Positions 27,101 through 42,100 of a stretch of 64,000 bases of DNA are shown here, one piece after another (positions within the stretch are counted from its first letter, which is position 1; the number at the start of each line of letters is the position of its first letter). The stretch is from Athripsodes cinereus (Eukaryota > Arthropoda > Insecta > Trichoptera > Leptoceridae), in the NCBI GenBank assembly GCA_947579605.1, contig OX388312.1, forward strand, positions 6,882,001 to 6,946,000, in the 5' to 3' direction. Below the pieces are notes generated by a model that was given only the letters and a program-made list of their open reading frames with translations, was not told the origin of the DNA and ran no database searches. The position numbers and the translations under genes are program-made.

Positions 27101-30100
27101 ACCAAAATTTTATTTATAAACAGCGTTCACGCATAACATTCCATAAAATATAATTTAATGGCCATAGTTGTTAGAAAATTTGAATTGAATTAAAAAAAAT
27201 GAAGATATTTTTATTTCCTTGAAATTTTAATTTCAAATAACACATTTGTTTGAAAATCAAGGTTGGTTGGTAACAGTAATATTATTATTCAATATGAAGA
27301 TTATTTCACGGGGCTTAGAGTGTGATATGCACAAGTGAATAATAATATACATATAGTTCATCAGTAAACGAGTAATATTAAAATTCTATAATAATGATAC
27401 ACTTGCGTGATAATTACATATTGAATAAATTGATTAATTTACTTAGTTCTGACCTAATTATTTTGACATTGAAACTGTATTAGAAACTATAACACTACTT
27501 CTCAATTGACACTGAATTTTTAGTTGAAATAATGCAACAAGACCTCGTTGTTTGGGCGTCGTCTGTGATGAAAAGTCTGACCAATAATTTTGTTTTTTTT
27601 TTCTTAATGGTTGAAAAACTAAATAAGTTGTTTAAGGTAATATTGCGTTATTTAGTCTACCTAACAAATTTAAATGAATTTATAAGTTACCCAATTACGT
27701 GCGATATTGTGCCAAAAAAAATAATATGATTACACATGATTACAGCTTACAGAAGCATGCATGCAGCAGTAGCAAATAAATAAATAAACAAACACATATT
27801 TATTGCTCACACAAACAAAATATAAATCGAAAATGAAGATGAATAAGTAAAATGACTAAAGGCGAGCAAAATACTTGAGCAATTTCTTCCAAGTTTTCGC
27901 ATTTTTCAATACGTTTCGAATGCCTTTTCTTAGCACATTAACTAAAGTGTGATGATGATTCTGGGTGATTTTGTTTTGACGCCCTCAAGGGCGCCGGTGA
28001 AGAGTGCAGTTTTCAATTTGCTTCTGAAGCTGGTGACAGTCTGATTGTGGAAGACCTTTTCTTTAGCGATGACTCCATGAAACTATCTTGAATTCTTTAA
28101 GCATTTAAAATGCATATTTCAGCCTATTTAAATCGCGTTTTATAAATATATCGATACGTTTAATAACTTAGATATCATAAATAAATTTTATAATACATAG
28201 ATAAGTAGTAGTAGAATTAATTATTCTTATACAAAGCCAGCTGCATTGTGACCTTGTGGTGCGTAATATTGTTATTCTTAGTATCTAATTTGTATGTAGA
28301 TAAAAGGTATGTTTAACAATATGTACCTATATAATAATGTGTGTTATAATAATGCAAAAATAATGAGCTTAATTCTTTACTGTAAAATGTACTTGGTCAG
28401 AAGTATTCAACATAGGCACTTTTCCTAGTTAAGTTTAAAACGTTTGGTTTGAAGAACTTATTAAATAGGGAACTTCGATCCATTTTAAGATTGTAGGTAT
28501 ATATTTTTTATTTCAATCAATACATTCTCCAATCTTTTCTGGAATCTTTCGGGGTCCTGTAGGCATATCAGGCTATCTTAAATGTTATTTTTTTATTGGC
28601 ACGAAGAGGATGCTTTTCGCGTTTATTACGTGTAGATAGTCCGCTGGCTACCCCACTTGCGAAAAATGACATGAGTTAATGAACAAATAAATGTTTTTTT
28701 GACATATTTTTGATCGAACTCTTTTTTAATCTAGGTAAATCGAATATATTCGTAAAATACCTATGTAAAATTTCTGCCTCTATAGTATACTATACTATAC
28801 TATACAATCACGGCATATCCCACAAGTGGGGTAGCCAGCAGATCAGCTGCATGTAAGAAACATGCAAACTGTCTCTATAGTAACCAGCGTTAATAGATGA
28901 TAATCTTAATTAGAAATAAATAATTCTTACGATAGATTCTTAGGCTGAGAGGAATGGTGCTCGGAGACGCGGACGTCCGAGGATTAAATGGCAAGATCAT
29001 TTAAATCAAATCCTACAGGACGGTCACGTGTTGAGCACATTGAACAGGAGAGCATGCATGAGGAATTGTATGACAGTGACGGAAGCGAAAGATGTATGCA
29101 AGGATAGAAGGAAGTGGCGCTCGATCCTTTCTGCCTACCCCGCGAGGGAAGCGGCGTGATGGTATGTATATATATATGTATGATAGATTCTTAGGTACTT
29201 AGCTACTATTCTCTGAACTATGCTGGATTAAATACTTGTCATAATTAATTATTAATAATTATTAATCACATCACTTTAAGTTAGGTTTAATGGGGGCTTG
29301 TGTAAAATATAATTAACAAATTTTTTGTCATTGTAGAAAAATATTTTTATATTATAATGATAATATGTTCCGTGTATTTTGACATGAATTATGTATAATT
29401 TGTAATTGCCATTATGAATTTTATTCGTTATTGAGAAATGTAACAACTTTGTAAGTGTTTGAGAATTTTTATTGGAGTTAATTTTATGTGAACTTTGATA
29501 CTTACAATAATACATTTTGTAATTCTGTTAAAAATTCGGGCAATTTTCTTGTGTTTTTAAGAATATTTTGTTCATGTGAGACTAATGGAACATTGTAAAA
29601 AGCTGAGACTAAATACTACAGTGTGTATGATATTACCTCTATGCTGTATAATGAATGACTTTAGTGAAACAAAAACATGAGCTTCGTAAAAAAACAATAC
29701 GAACAGTGAAATAAAAAAAATATCTATTCCATTGCTCATCGCGAATAATATTGGATAATTTTAACGGCATCGCATCGAATTCACCATTCATTCATAGTGC
29801 GCGCATATCAAAAATAATGGAATTATTAATAGCACGTAATTTTAAAATTTTAATTGTTTTAAGTTTGGAAACTGGGTAAAGTCTGTCTTTTCTGCTTGTA
29901 TGGAGGACACGCCACTAAAAATCTATAACTATAATTATTATAAATATTTGCTTATAAACCAAACATTGAAAGTAATCTATTCGATTCCGAAGTAGGTATA
30001 ATATACCTAATTGCATACAAATTAGTAGGACAAAATGCAATCATAATGGTATTGAATGCCAAACACGAAGAATATTATTACCAACTATGTCAATTTGATT

Positions 30101-33100
30101 CGGATCATTTCGTATGCACAAGTATTGCATTATTGATGATTTATTAAATTATTAATGTACTGGGAACAATCTTACTTTGTATTTTATTAATGTCCAATTA
30201 TTGTGTAATGATTAAAATATAAATAATTTTAATGTGCAATGTCTGACTGAATTATAATAATTTCGTATGAAATAAATTTTGTAAATATTTATCTGTGTGT
30301 ATAAAATGTGTGCACGTACATTGTTTCATGATTTACTTGCTTATAATATAATTGCGTGAATTGGGATATTGCAGTCTCTTTAAGGTTTGCCCTGAATATA
30401 GGTACAATATGATTTGATCAACTACTTAATGCAGACGTTGATTTATTGTTATTAAACCCATATTTCCTTTCATGCCTCTTCATAATATTTAAAATAATTA
30501 CTACTTTAGTTTTAAGATTTATTTTATGCACAGTTTGCTCCATATTTCATAAATCTTTGCCTTTAAAATATCTTTCCAAGTTAAATTTATTAATTAATTT
30601 ATATATTTACACGACAAATGGCTGAATTAGCTTTTATAAATGTATTATTCAAAAAATCGAGTGAAATAATGCTAATTTGATAAAAAGAAAACAATTAAAA
30701 AACAGAAATAACATTCTACCAAAAAAAAACAAATAGGCAAGTACAACTAAATTCAATTCGAACAAACAAGTACAGAAAATTATACATTTCCGTTTATTTT
30801 AACTGTAATCGAAAGACATATACTCGTAATTATGTAGGTAGTTGTAGATGACAACATGTGCAGTATAATAATCTATTTGTCTAATAGTTTTCATGAAAGA
30901 AAAGTGGAAATTCTATCAAAAGGTAATCATTGTAGGTGATATAATATAAACGTTTTTCATCTTAAATTCAACAATTAACCAATGAGTTTGAATAGATTCT
31001 GACACACATACATTGCTCATCACAAGAAGTAAGCTTTCTGATTTTCCCCAATGGTGAGATATTCAGAAATGGTAAAGGCAAATAGTAAACAAAGAGTTAA
31101 TATAAATAGTAATAAGTCAATAAGAATACATTTTTAAACATATACGTCTGAGAGATCGTGTGCGTAACAGTGATATACGAAAGGAATGTGGAATGAAAGT
31201 TGGTGTAATAACAAGGATGAATGTAAATAAGTTAAGATGGTTTGGGCACGTGGAAAGAATGAATGAGGACAGAATGACTAAGAAGATATATTTGGCTGAG
31301 AGGAATGGTGCTCGGAGACGTGGACGTCCGAGGATTAAATGGCAAGATCATTTAAATCAAATCCTACAGGACGGTCACGTGTTGAGCACGTTGAACAGGA
31401 GAGCATGCATGAGGAATTGTATGACAGTGACGGAAGCGAAAGATGTATGCAAGGATAGAAGGAAGTGGCGCTCGATCCTTTTTGCCTACCCCGCGAGGGA
31501 AGCGGCGTGATGGTATGTATGTATGTATGTATGTAAATAAGAATACATTTTTAAACATTTATGAGAATATTACCTACTTATGTCATTTTTTATGCTTTCA
31601 AAATCAATCACAGTACAAAACAACTCGCCCATTGTTTGAGTAATTAAATCATTAACAAACTTATGTATAAAGAAGCGCCCATCATCGTGCAAAAACAATG
31701 GTCACAGAACATTTACTTTGCAACAATACGCATCCACATGTTATGCGTATTCTCAAGATAAGACAACTTACTTGGTCACGTACCTACCTACATTGTTGCA
31801 AGTATCAACAAGTACCTACTCGTATTACCAATATGTGTATGTTTACTTTTAACCTCTCGCCATTGACTTTCTATTCTTGAACCGTGCACGTAGTACGGCA
31901 ATGATTATTATCATGTATAACGAACGAGTTGTTCATAAGAACAATCATTTTATTATTGGTATCAAGTTTATCAGCAGTGAAACGTAGACTTCATATAATA
32001 CGAAGAGCACTGATGTATAAAGTAGATAATATAATAAAGTTAAGTCTCAATATGTAAACTAGAGATGAAATGTACATTCAGTAACTATTCAGTATTCGAT
32101 CTATTCGGTTTAGTCCAGCCAGGTACCGAATCGTAGTTCACTACCAACCGGATAACGGAGTCATTTTTCGTTATATTCTTAGGAATATCAACTATCATAG
32201 CGTACTCATCTGCCAGATACTAGATCGTCAAAAAGTCATTAACAACTCATTTTATTCTGACATTAAATTATTTTTTTGCATATTGTACATTTAAACTATA
32301 AAAAATGTTATTAGAGCGTCAAGAACGTTACTCGCCAATCAAATATTATTCGTAAAAGCACCATATTATCTACTCCACAAAGAAAAACTCGCTATAAAAT
32401 ATTTTTTAAAAAAGTGATTGAATAATCGGCTATGTTGTTAACAGACAGTTAAGAATCTCGATTGTTATCCGTTATTAGGAATCCGGCATAAATAATTACC
32501 AGTTCATCACTAATATTAAGTATAAACGTGTTTTTATTACCGTATACGTAATTTGACGCAACAGCTGTTTTCACAGAATGATCTTACGTAGCAATACATT
32601 ATTATTATATTATTACGTACTGGTTCAACCAGCATACGTGATCATAATACAATATATTGAATAAGCTCCGGGCAAACAGAAAACACTATCTATACTGTAA
32701 TATCGATTGTTCTTTCAGTTTACCTACACAAGGTCGATGATTATGGACATTTATTATTTTATTATTATCAATAAATAAAATGTTGTTACATAATTTCAAT
32801 TTGTATATACGAAACGTAACCGTAAATAAAGTACCTTATTATTCATATATATTATTATTTATTTTTTAATATTATCTGCATTTTGACATACGGAAATTAT
32901 TTTATTGACTTTAAAACGGATTTGTCTTTTTAATAAGCGGATGCTGTCACTGCTTGAATAAATTAACAAATTTATTAATTATTTATTAAACATTGATAAC
33001 AAATAATTCCATGTAAGGTATACATTCAAATTAAGTACAGTCAATATATAGAAGGCGAGTTTATCGCAAAGGCACGATCGCTTTCAACTTAACCGAGTTT

Positions 33101-36100
33101 TTACTGTGGCTGTGATACATTGCATGAAAATGGATTTAATGTCGAAGGTAGTTGTATTCTATAACTCTATTTCCTTATGCTTAGGTACGTCAAAAACCTG
33201 AAATAATACGTAGGTACTCTTACGTTCAATTCCTCTTAGAAAAGTTGTCTGAAACATTGTGCGTAAGTCATTGAATCGAAAGATACTGATTCAAATAACC
33301 CCACGTAGTTCAAGCATACTCAATCTTTAAAAAAAAAGACACAAGTAGGTGTATTGTTTAATTCAAGAGCTTTTGGTTAAAAACACAACCGTATATATTA
33401 TTATTATTTGGATGATTTGTAAAGCGCCGTTTTGTGAAAAAAATCCACCTAAAGGGCGCTCTTTGCTAACTTAGGTTGTGCCTGAATTATTCCGTGAGAT
33501 TTCTTGAATAGATAAGTTTTCAGTTGGTTCTTGAAACGAGATATGTCCTGCGTTTCTCTGATCGTTTGTGGAAGCCTGTTCCAGACTACCGGTGCAGATA
33601 TTGCAAAAGCACGCTCCACGTACACTGCTTTCGATACAGTACTGGTCACCTCCAATTTAGTTGTTATATCTTGACAAGACCTAAGTGTTGTCTGTCTATG
33701 ACTTAACGCCTGTCTACCACAGAGTTCCATGATATATTCTGGGGCCATAGCATGAAGTGCCTTAAATACTGTCAAACACACTTTAAATTCAACTCTCTCC
33801 GGACATCTGAGCCAGTGAAGAGATTGAAGGGTGGCAGATATGTGTGAAGAGCGATTCAGTTGATAAATGAAACGTGCAGCCGCATTAAAAACGGACTGAA
33901 TCCTCTGGAGTTGATATTGTGGAAGATTTGCGAGGATGCCATTGCAGTAATCCAATCGTGATACGACGAATGAGTTAATTATGGTTTTAGCTCCGTCGGT
34001 TGATATATTTTTCCTTATATTCTTGAGCTGCCTTAAAGTATAGAAACCACTACTAACAGTAGATGCTATGTGTTTCTCCATCGTAAGGGCGTTATCAAGA
34101 TGCGCTCCGAGGAACTTAACGTGGTTAGATGGGACTATGTCCACGTTTTATACACGAATAGGGTCAGCGTTTATGAGATGTTGTCTTCGTGGAGACGCTA
34201 TCCAGAGAAATTCAGTTTTGCTGGGGTTGATTTTAAGCATATTGTTAGACATCCAGGATGAAATGTCCGTTATGCACGAAACGACTTCTTGCTCAAGAGC
34301 AGATTTGGATTCCGGGGTGCATGATTTAAAGAAAATGCGATCGTCTGCATAACAATATGTTGTAAAGCCTACGTTTTGAATAACATACTCTAATTGATTG
34401 GTGTATAAGTTGAACAAGATTGGTCCAAGAACAGAACCCTGTGGAACTCCATATAACGTTGAGTGTTTTCTGGATGTTGTGTTATTAAATTTGACTTCAT
34501 ATTCTCGGTTGGATAGGTATGATGACATCCGCGTTAGAACCCTGTCCCCAACGCCGAACTCATGCTCTAGCTATGAGAGGAGTATACTATGATCAACCGT
34601 GTCATATACCCCAAAATATGAACGTTCGGTAACATTTATTTAAATCAATCAATTATTTCTACGAGAAACTTTAATCTATAAAATTTATCAAATAATTGAT
34701 ATAATAATAATGGATATATTACCAACCTTTTAAATCTTATGCAAGTGTTTAGATAAAGTATGAATTCAAAACGGAAATGACACAAATAGCCCTGGGGCAT
34801 CAATCTTTAACGTAATATTACTATGCATTCTCTGTAATACACATGTACACATACATTCGCAAGTGGGATTTCACTCGTTTTATAGCACCTGTGTTTAATA
34901 AACATACAACCTGTTATTTTCATTAACAGTATAAGGTTATGAAATACGAGTTAAACGTATAAATATTATTATCAAGATTTATAGACATCAAAATTCTCTG
35001 ATGTCAAGACTTTTTATAAAAATTGTACCAAATACCTATAACAATGTATAAAGAAAGTTTCATAAAAATCAAGTGATAGTTTTATATGAAAAATATTTCG
35101 TTTAAACATAGTTCAATATGACTTGATGTTTATTGCCTGATTAAAAACTGAGTAGGTAGGACATACGACAGTGGTTGATTGATACGTCACTACATATTGA
35201 CATACATAGATTGACGTATTAAGATATTATTTTCAACCTGTCTATTATATCCTTGATTACTTCAAAAAACCGTTATGCAACAAATCAGGAAAAACATTCT
35301 CATATAAATAATACATTAATTTAAATAAAACATTAATGATTTTTTGTTATAATAAAAGTCACATGCGCTTAAGAATGAATGACATTTTAATATATGTGCG
35401 AATCAATTATATTTAAAAACTTGTTTACACTATAATATGTGATATTAAAATTATGAAAACGTTAATAATATATTTACGTGGTTACGCGTTCAATAGTTGT
35501 TGTAATGTCATTGCCACAAATTATATAAGTATTTACTATAAAATAAATTGTTTAAACTACATACACACATACATGCTCAATCTATAACTTTATGATACGA
35601 GTTTTAACACCAGGAAATATTAAATAGGTACTAGAACTTATAACACTCTAAATAGATAAATAAATAATTATTATGTTATGTTATGTGTGAATTCGACACG
35701 TGTTAAGCAGGCATGTCGTTTTGTTAGTAATATTGTGTATAAGCCTTGGGGGCTCGTACGCCACATCGTTCATAAAGTTCACTCCTAATAGTTAAAAACC
35801 TACATTGCTATGTGTGTGGTTGACTTGCATATTTCTAAGATTAGACTACAAGCGATAGAAGGTTAACATGATTATGAACATATTATAGTATAATATTATC
35901 TACTTAATTTATTTCTCAGCATGTGGTGATTATTTTTTTCAATTAATCGCTAAATTATTGTAATACTACGTGTCAATTGTATTTTAATTTATTGTATTGC
36001 TGTACTTCAAATATCGGAATAATATAATTCAAATGTCAATGATCTTTGAAGGAAATCTTATCTTAATTTAACTAACTTATATTGACATTGGTTTGTTAAC

Positions 36101-39100
36101 ATCTTAGTATGAATTAGTTTTTCTTTAAAAATGTGTAAGGTTGTCTGAATTAGTTGTTTTATATTGATTATTGTGTTAATATAAATTAAACTCGTCTTTG
36201 TTTTTCTTTTTATAGATATCAATTCAATTCTCATGTGCAACTTTAATATACCTATTTGAGTATATGTGAATACACTTTCACTAAAATTATATTAAACTTC
36301 ATTATTTAGTAAAATTCGTACCCGGATTAGGAAATTATTGCTAAAGTTTTCTTGGTAAAATCATACACGTACTTTTAATATAAATAAATATTTTGGCATA
36401 TAGTAAAATAAGTTTCCATTTAATTGTATAATTATGTAGATTAGTTTCCAGGTGCAATTAATTATTTTTATATAAATTGATTTATTATGTGAATGATTAA
36501 AAAAATATAATAACTAAATATTTTTCTCATTTAGGCTTATATTGTATGTTTATAAAATTCAATGAAATTTTGCATACCACAAACAAAATTACATTATTAA
36601 ACAATAAACCACATTGGCTAATCGAAAAATATTGATTTTAACTCATAATATCGCAATACCATTAACAATGGGCTCTTAACATAACTAGATCATAACTTTG
36701 ATATGTAAATGTATGTAACAAGTTCCTTTAATGGGTTATTTTCAATATAATAAACATTTTAATTATGTTATTTTCAATATAATTTCCGAGTTCTGATGTG
36801 TGATATTTTAAGATTTGAAACGAATATGACAATTTATAAATTTTCTATAAGTGAAACAGCAAGAGTATTCCAATCAGATTATTGCAATCAGACAATCATA
36901 CTACTACTACTATTATACCATCACGGCATATCCCACAAGTGGGGTAACCAGCAGATCAGCTGTATGTAAGAAACATACAAACTGTCCTCTTCGTGCCAGT
37001 ATAAAATCAAGACATTCAGGATGGGTGGCAAACCTCAACGCTGAATTTAAGATGTAAAATGTCTTATTTTTTTCGAACACCTGCCTTTTACAGGACACTC
37101 GAAAACTTACGCAGAAGAGTGGGAGACCAATATTCTTTACCGGGTGCTCCACGGGATGCAATCATATTTCAGGATAATTAAAAAAATCAATAAAATCACT
37201 ATTCACTATTTATTGTCTCTCCTATCAGTGCCGTATCAGGACCCCCGACGTTGGCGATCACTCTGGAGAATGCCTCTCTGTCTCGCGCTGTGCGCGGACC
37301 AGTTCTCCTATCCGTGTTATTCCGGTCCATTGCCGTATATTCCGCAGCCACGACATCTGCCTCCTTCCCACTCTACGACGTCCCTCAATCTTGCCTATTA
37401 TTACTATTTATTGTACCTTCTAGTAAATATTAGATTTAGTAAGATATTAACTTGATTTAAATTATTCTAAATTGTTCCTTTATCACAATGAGTAATTACC
37501 TAACATTTGAGAAAAAGTGACGGAAATCAAGCAGAAACCCTCTAAGTGGAAGATGCTCATTTTCAATTTGGGCTCCCAAGAGGAGACTGGAATGAAGGAC
37601 AATGATTATAATGACAAAATATTAAATAAAATTTAAATCGGATATGTGTACGTAAATAAATTTCAAAATACCATTGAATTGTAGTCATTCCATAAAGAAT
37701 AAACAATATTTCTTAATGTTAAAGTGCAAAACGTATTCTTTCCATTAGCCTACGCCTTCTAACGTAGGAATTTTGTTGCCATACAAGAAATTAGACAGGA
37801 ACTATTAATAATAAGGAATTACACAATTTGATTTTAATGACAAATGACTTCAGTAATGGACATTCATAACATTAATCATGGCAACACTACTAATGTGAGC
37901 CGGTAGGTACAAATTTGTGAATGTTGCCAGATATGTAAACTATAAATAATTTAAGCATACAATAGGTATATATTAAGTATGTACTTACTATTTATTAGTT
38001 AGTACTTCATACCTATTTTTTATGACTAAATGTCTAAATTTTATTCACATTTCGTGTTTGTACAATTATTTGGTGTGAAAAAGCCGTACCATAAAATTGA
38101 TTTTTAGTCACGTATTCGTATTAATCGAACTGCTGTAGCTTTTTGAGAAACATTTATATTTTTAAATATATCAATAATACACCGGTTAAGAATAGAAATA
38201 ATAATACACCGGTTAAGAATAGAAATTATTGAAATCACTAGATCTCGCACATAAATTCTTATATCTATATCAATTATTTTATCATTAATCTAAATACAGA
38301 ACAAATTATACATGTTTTTCGTAAATCAAAGTAAGAGATGAATTATTATCTACGTAATATCTACGTAAAACGACTAATGAACAAGCTTTTACGGTCTACA
38401 ATATTCTTAAACGAAGAAAGTTTCTGCAACGTTTTGTAGTCAATAGCTTCGTGATATAGAATAGTCTTGGATTTTTAAACGAGATATTTTCTCTCTGTCG
38501 ATCATTCCCATTTTTACGACATAAGTATATCTGGATTCTTCTCAAAAAATATCATAACAAAAAAGATGAAATTTGGTATTGTCCACTAATTCGTAATATT
38601 ACTGCAGTTCTATCGTTATTTTTTTCATCGATAAAAGGAATTACTCAAAAACATTTTTTAACAAAAAATAAATAAATAAAATAAGTGTATGCGTTGTAAG
38701 TTTGGCAAGAGGTAAAATAACTTAACACTGATGTAATAAATAATAACAAAAGACAAACATGTTAGTTTTGTTCATTGTTTCAAATAATGTTCACAATATT
38801 TCTTTCTCATTGTTCTTTTAAAAATTAATGGTACGATAACGAATACATATTATTCTTACGTAATAATACCTATAGGTAGTAATTATTTGAATATACATTT
38901 AATTTAATAGGATGCAGTTGAAAGATGTTCTTTGTTTTCTCCTAGTTTTAATTTGACATATTTCTCAGAATCCAGCTGAGTTAACTTTCAGCCTTGACAT
39001 ATATAATTGAACTCTGTCTAAGTACATTTATGTAATATGTAAGTACCATTACTCTGTACTCAATGGATGAAATAGGTCAATGCCAACGAAGTTTTACCTA

Positions 39101-42100
39101 CATAGGTACAGTTTTACGTAATATAAAAATGAAGTATCATACTTTTTATTGATTCAATTAGGTAAACATGTGTACTGTGTCAAATCCAACATCAGTATTT
39201 TGTAAGTAGCATACATACTTTTGGAATTTTTTTATATTTGTCAAAAAGCAGCATAATCATAACTAAAAATAAAAATTTGCGATAGACATAAACTTGTACA
39301 TTTCCGAATACATTACAACTATTTGGATTTAATAAAAATGCATGTCTTTAGTTGATATGCAAACTCTTCACTTTTAATTTGATCAACATGTTTCATTTAG
39401 AGTGTGCTTAAATGGCTTTGTGTATAGAAAACATTTTTTTGTCATTGGTTTCATCTGAATATATTTCTTTGAAAATATGAAATTAAATTATAATACCTAC
39501 TCATAAATATATTTTCACAAACAATTTTATATATGTAGGTATTCTTGAAACAAGCAAGAAGTATATTCATGTGTATTTCTGAGAAAGAAATTGACAGATT
39601 TTTTAATTTTTTTTTTCTTTTTTTCTTTTCCAGATGGTGTTTGTGTTCTTAGTGGTATTGTCAGTGGTGCGTGCTCAGTTCAACTACCTTGGTTTCGTTT
39701 CCCCATTTAGCAATGCATTCGCTCCCCAAGGTAACGGTTTGAGTGCACTCCAGTCAACGAGGGACTCTCGTTTGAACACAGGTATGTTGAAAATTATTAT
39801 ATATTATCATTTCAACAACAAACAGTTTATTCAATTCGTCCACAAGCTACTTTTATTTTGAAAGAATTGTTATTTAAAAAAATACTGATAGTAAATTTCA
39901 ATACTCGAGTTAAATTCCATTCATGTGCTTACTTTTTGTGTGGTTCAAGTCTTCTTACTCCATGAAGCTGCATCACACATCATCTTGCTATCAATTTGCC
40001 TAAATCAGGTCTACAGGGCCACAGCTTCCTTCCATCATTAGTCGAATCATATTTTGTAAAAATCATTCGATAATTTGAGACTATTGATTACAAAAAATAA
40101 TCAAACTCCCTTCTGTCTTTTGTGTTTCTTGCAAACTTCATTATCTATTTAAATACAAAATATATATTACATTTATCTAATTACCAGTATATTATGTACC
40201 ACGATACGATTATTTAAATAGCACCTGTACAGGTACCTTATCCCACTCAACATTTATTAATAGATATTCATTAGATGCAAACACCAACAACTTTCTGAGC
40301 TTTGGTTTTCTTGGCAACCTTCTATTACAAACGTGGATTTTCTTGACATTTGCGCAATGATAATTAGGACGCTGATTATAATTTTATATAATTTTAATTC
40401 AATGTTATGACAATTTGACACATGCTAATAAGGCGCTGTTGGAATTTATTATAATTAATCTTACAATAGTGCTAATCGCTTACAATCTCTATAGAATGAT
40501 TTCAGTGTAAAAATACATTTGAGATTTTTAAAGAATTTTTTTATAAGTGCATATTTTGGTTATCTGTTGCACAATAAGATTCCTCATATCAATGTTAGAA
40601 AATTTCATAGTTAATTTTCCAGACCATTGCTACCACAATTCTTACCCTTTTTCTATTGAGTAATAAATGTAGATGGTGGTTGATATATTTTCTGTTTAAA
40701 AATTGTCTCTCAGTCTTTAGAACATTTGTTTAAATATAAAACATATACTATTCTTCTTGAAAAATTTTGTTCTAAATTTGAAACCCTTTAAAAATTTTCC
40801 TGATTAGAATCATCGAATAAAATTATTCACCGTACAATTTGCAGTATATGATTTAGACAAACTAGGTGTTTGGATTACTTTTCAATGGGAATTAAGAACA
40901 AAATAATTAATCTATTCATGATAATAAAATAAAAATATTATATCGATTTATTTTAAACTATCAAGGTCATGACCGCAATATTGCGTGCATTTTACAAGAA
41001 ATCAAAATGAGCAAATAATCATAATATATCAAATCAATAAATTCATAGAAAAATTAAAATAAAATACCTACAATGCGATTTGCATATAATTAAAGCCTAT
41101 AAAATAATAAAATTCACATGAATATTATAATTGTCAATAAAATGTATACACATAATATTGATTATGCAATACTGAAAATGATTGAAATACTGTTAATTAT
41201 TTGCTACTTCTTATTAATAGCGTTTTATATTATAAAATGTAGCAGATTCGTTACAAGGTAAAACAGCATTATTTTATAACATTAAGTAAGGGAATAGTTA
41301 GTTTAAACTATTAAGCTTTTTACACTGCTTATTATAATGTTATTGGCGTTATAATTTATTTGAATAAACAAAGAACAATCTTAGTTGATCATGTTCTCTG
41401 TTTGATGTAAACTTTTGTTGTTCAAGGTGTTCCGCATAATGACGTTTGTTGTTACATAAAATGCAACAATTTGTATCAAATCACACTTAGATAACAGATG
41501 AAAATGCAAACTATAGTATAATGACATGATCTACAATAGACCAAGACCTAGGAATATTAAGTAGACATTTATAAGAAAACATTGAAAGAGTGCAATCGGT
41601 TGTTTATTTAAAAAATACTATTGCATTTTTTCTAAGTAGTTGTTCTCTTTACATTGGACAAATGGGACATTAGTTTTTTTTTATGGAGCGTCCAGCAAAG
41701 AATTGGTCTCCCACTTTTTCGTGACTCCTTGAATGTCCTGTAATAGGCAGGTGTTCTTATTAAAAACACAAATATATAATCAAGAGGTTTACCTAAGTAT
41801 AAAAATTTAATGGACTCTTCATAGGATAATAATCCGTTTATTTTTGTTTCTTTAAATAAACCTGCATCTTTTGAATGAGCCTCAGGGTAATACAATTGTT
41901 TAAATTTTATTATTTGTTAACATATTATATATATTCCTGATGAAGTGGCATAGATGCAAAACCTGGAGACAGGAACATAACAGATAAAACTCATAAGCAG
42001 AAAAAGAAGGTTGATAGTGTGAGAGCGTTCCTCAAAATATAAGATTTCTTCCCCCGAACATACTTTGAATAGGTAAAAAAAATCTATTATAAGTAAAAAA

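Noticed and set aside
34068..34592. Plus-strand frames of 60-94 codons
   Set aside because: They lie opposite the CR1/L2-like polymerase frame and are its antisense shadows.
39634..39861. Unspliced 75-codon protein continuing past 39781
   Set aside because: The frame beyond 39781 is AT-rich intron; the GTATGT donor and matching phase of exon 3 explain the data better.
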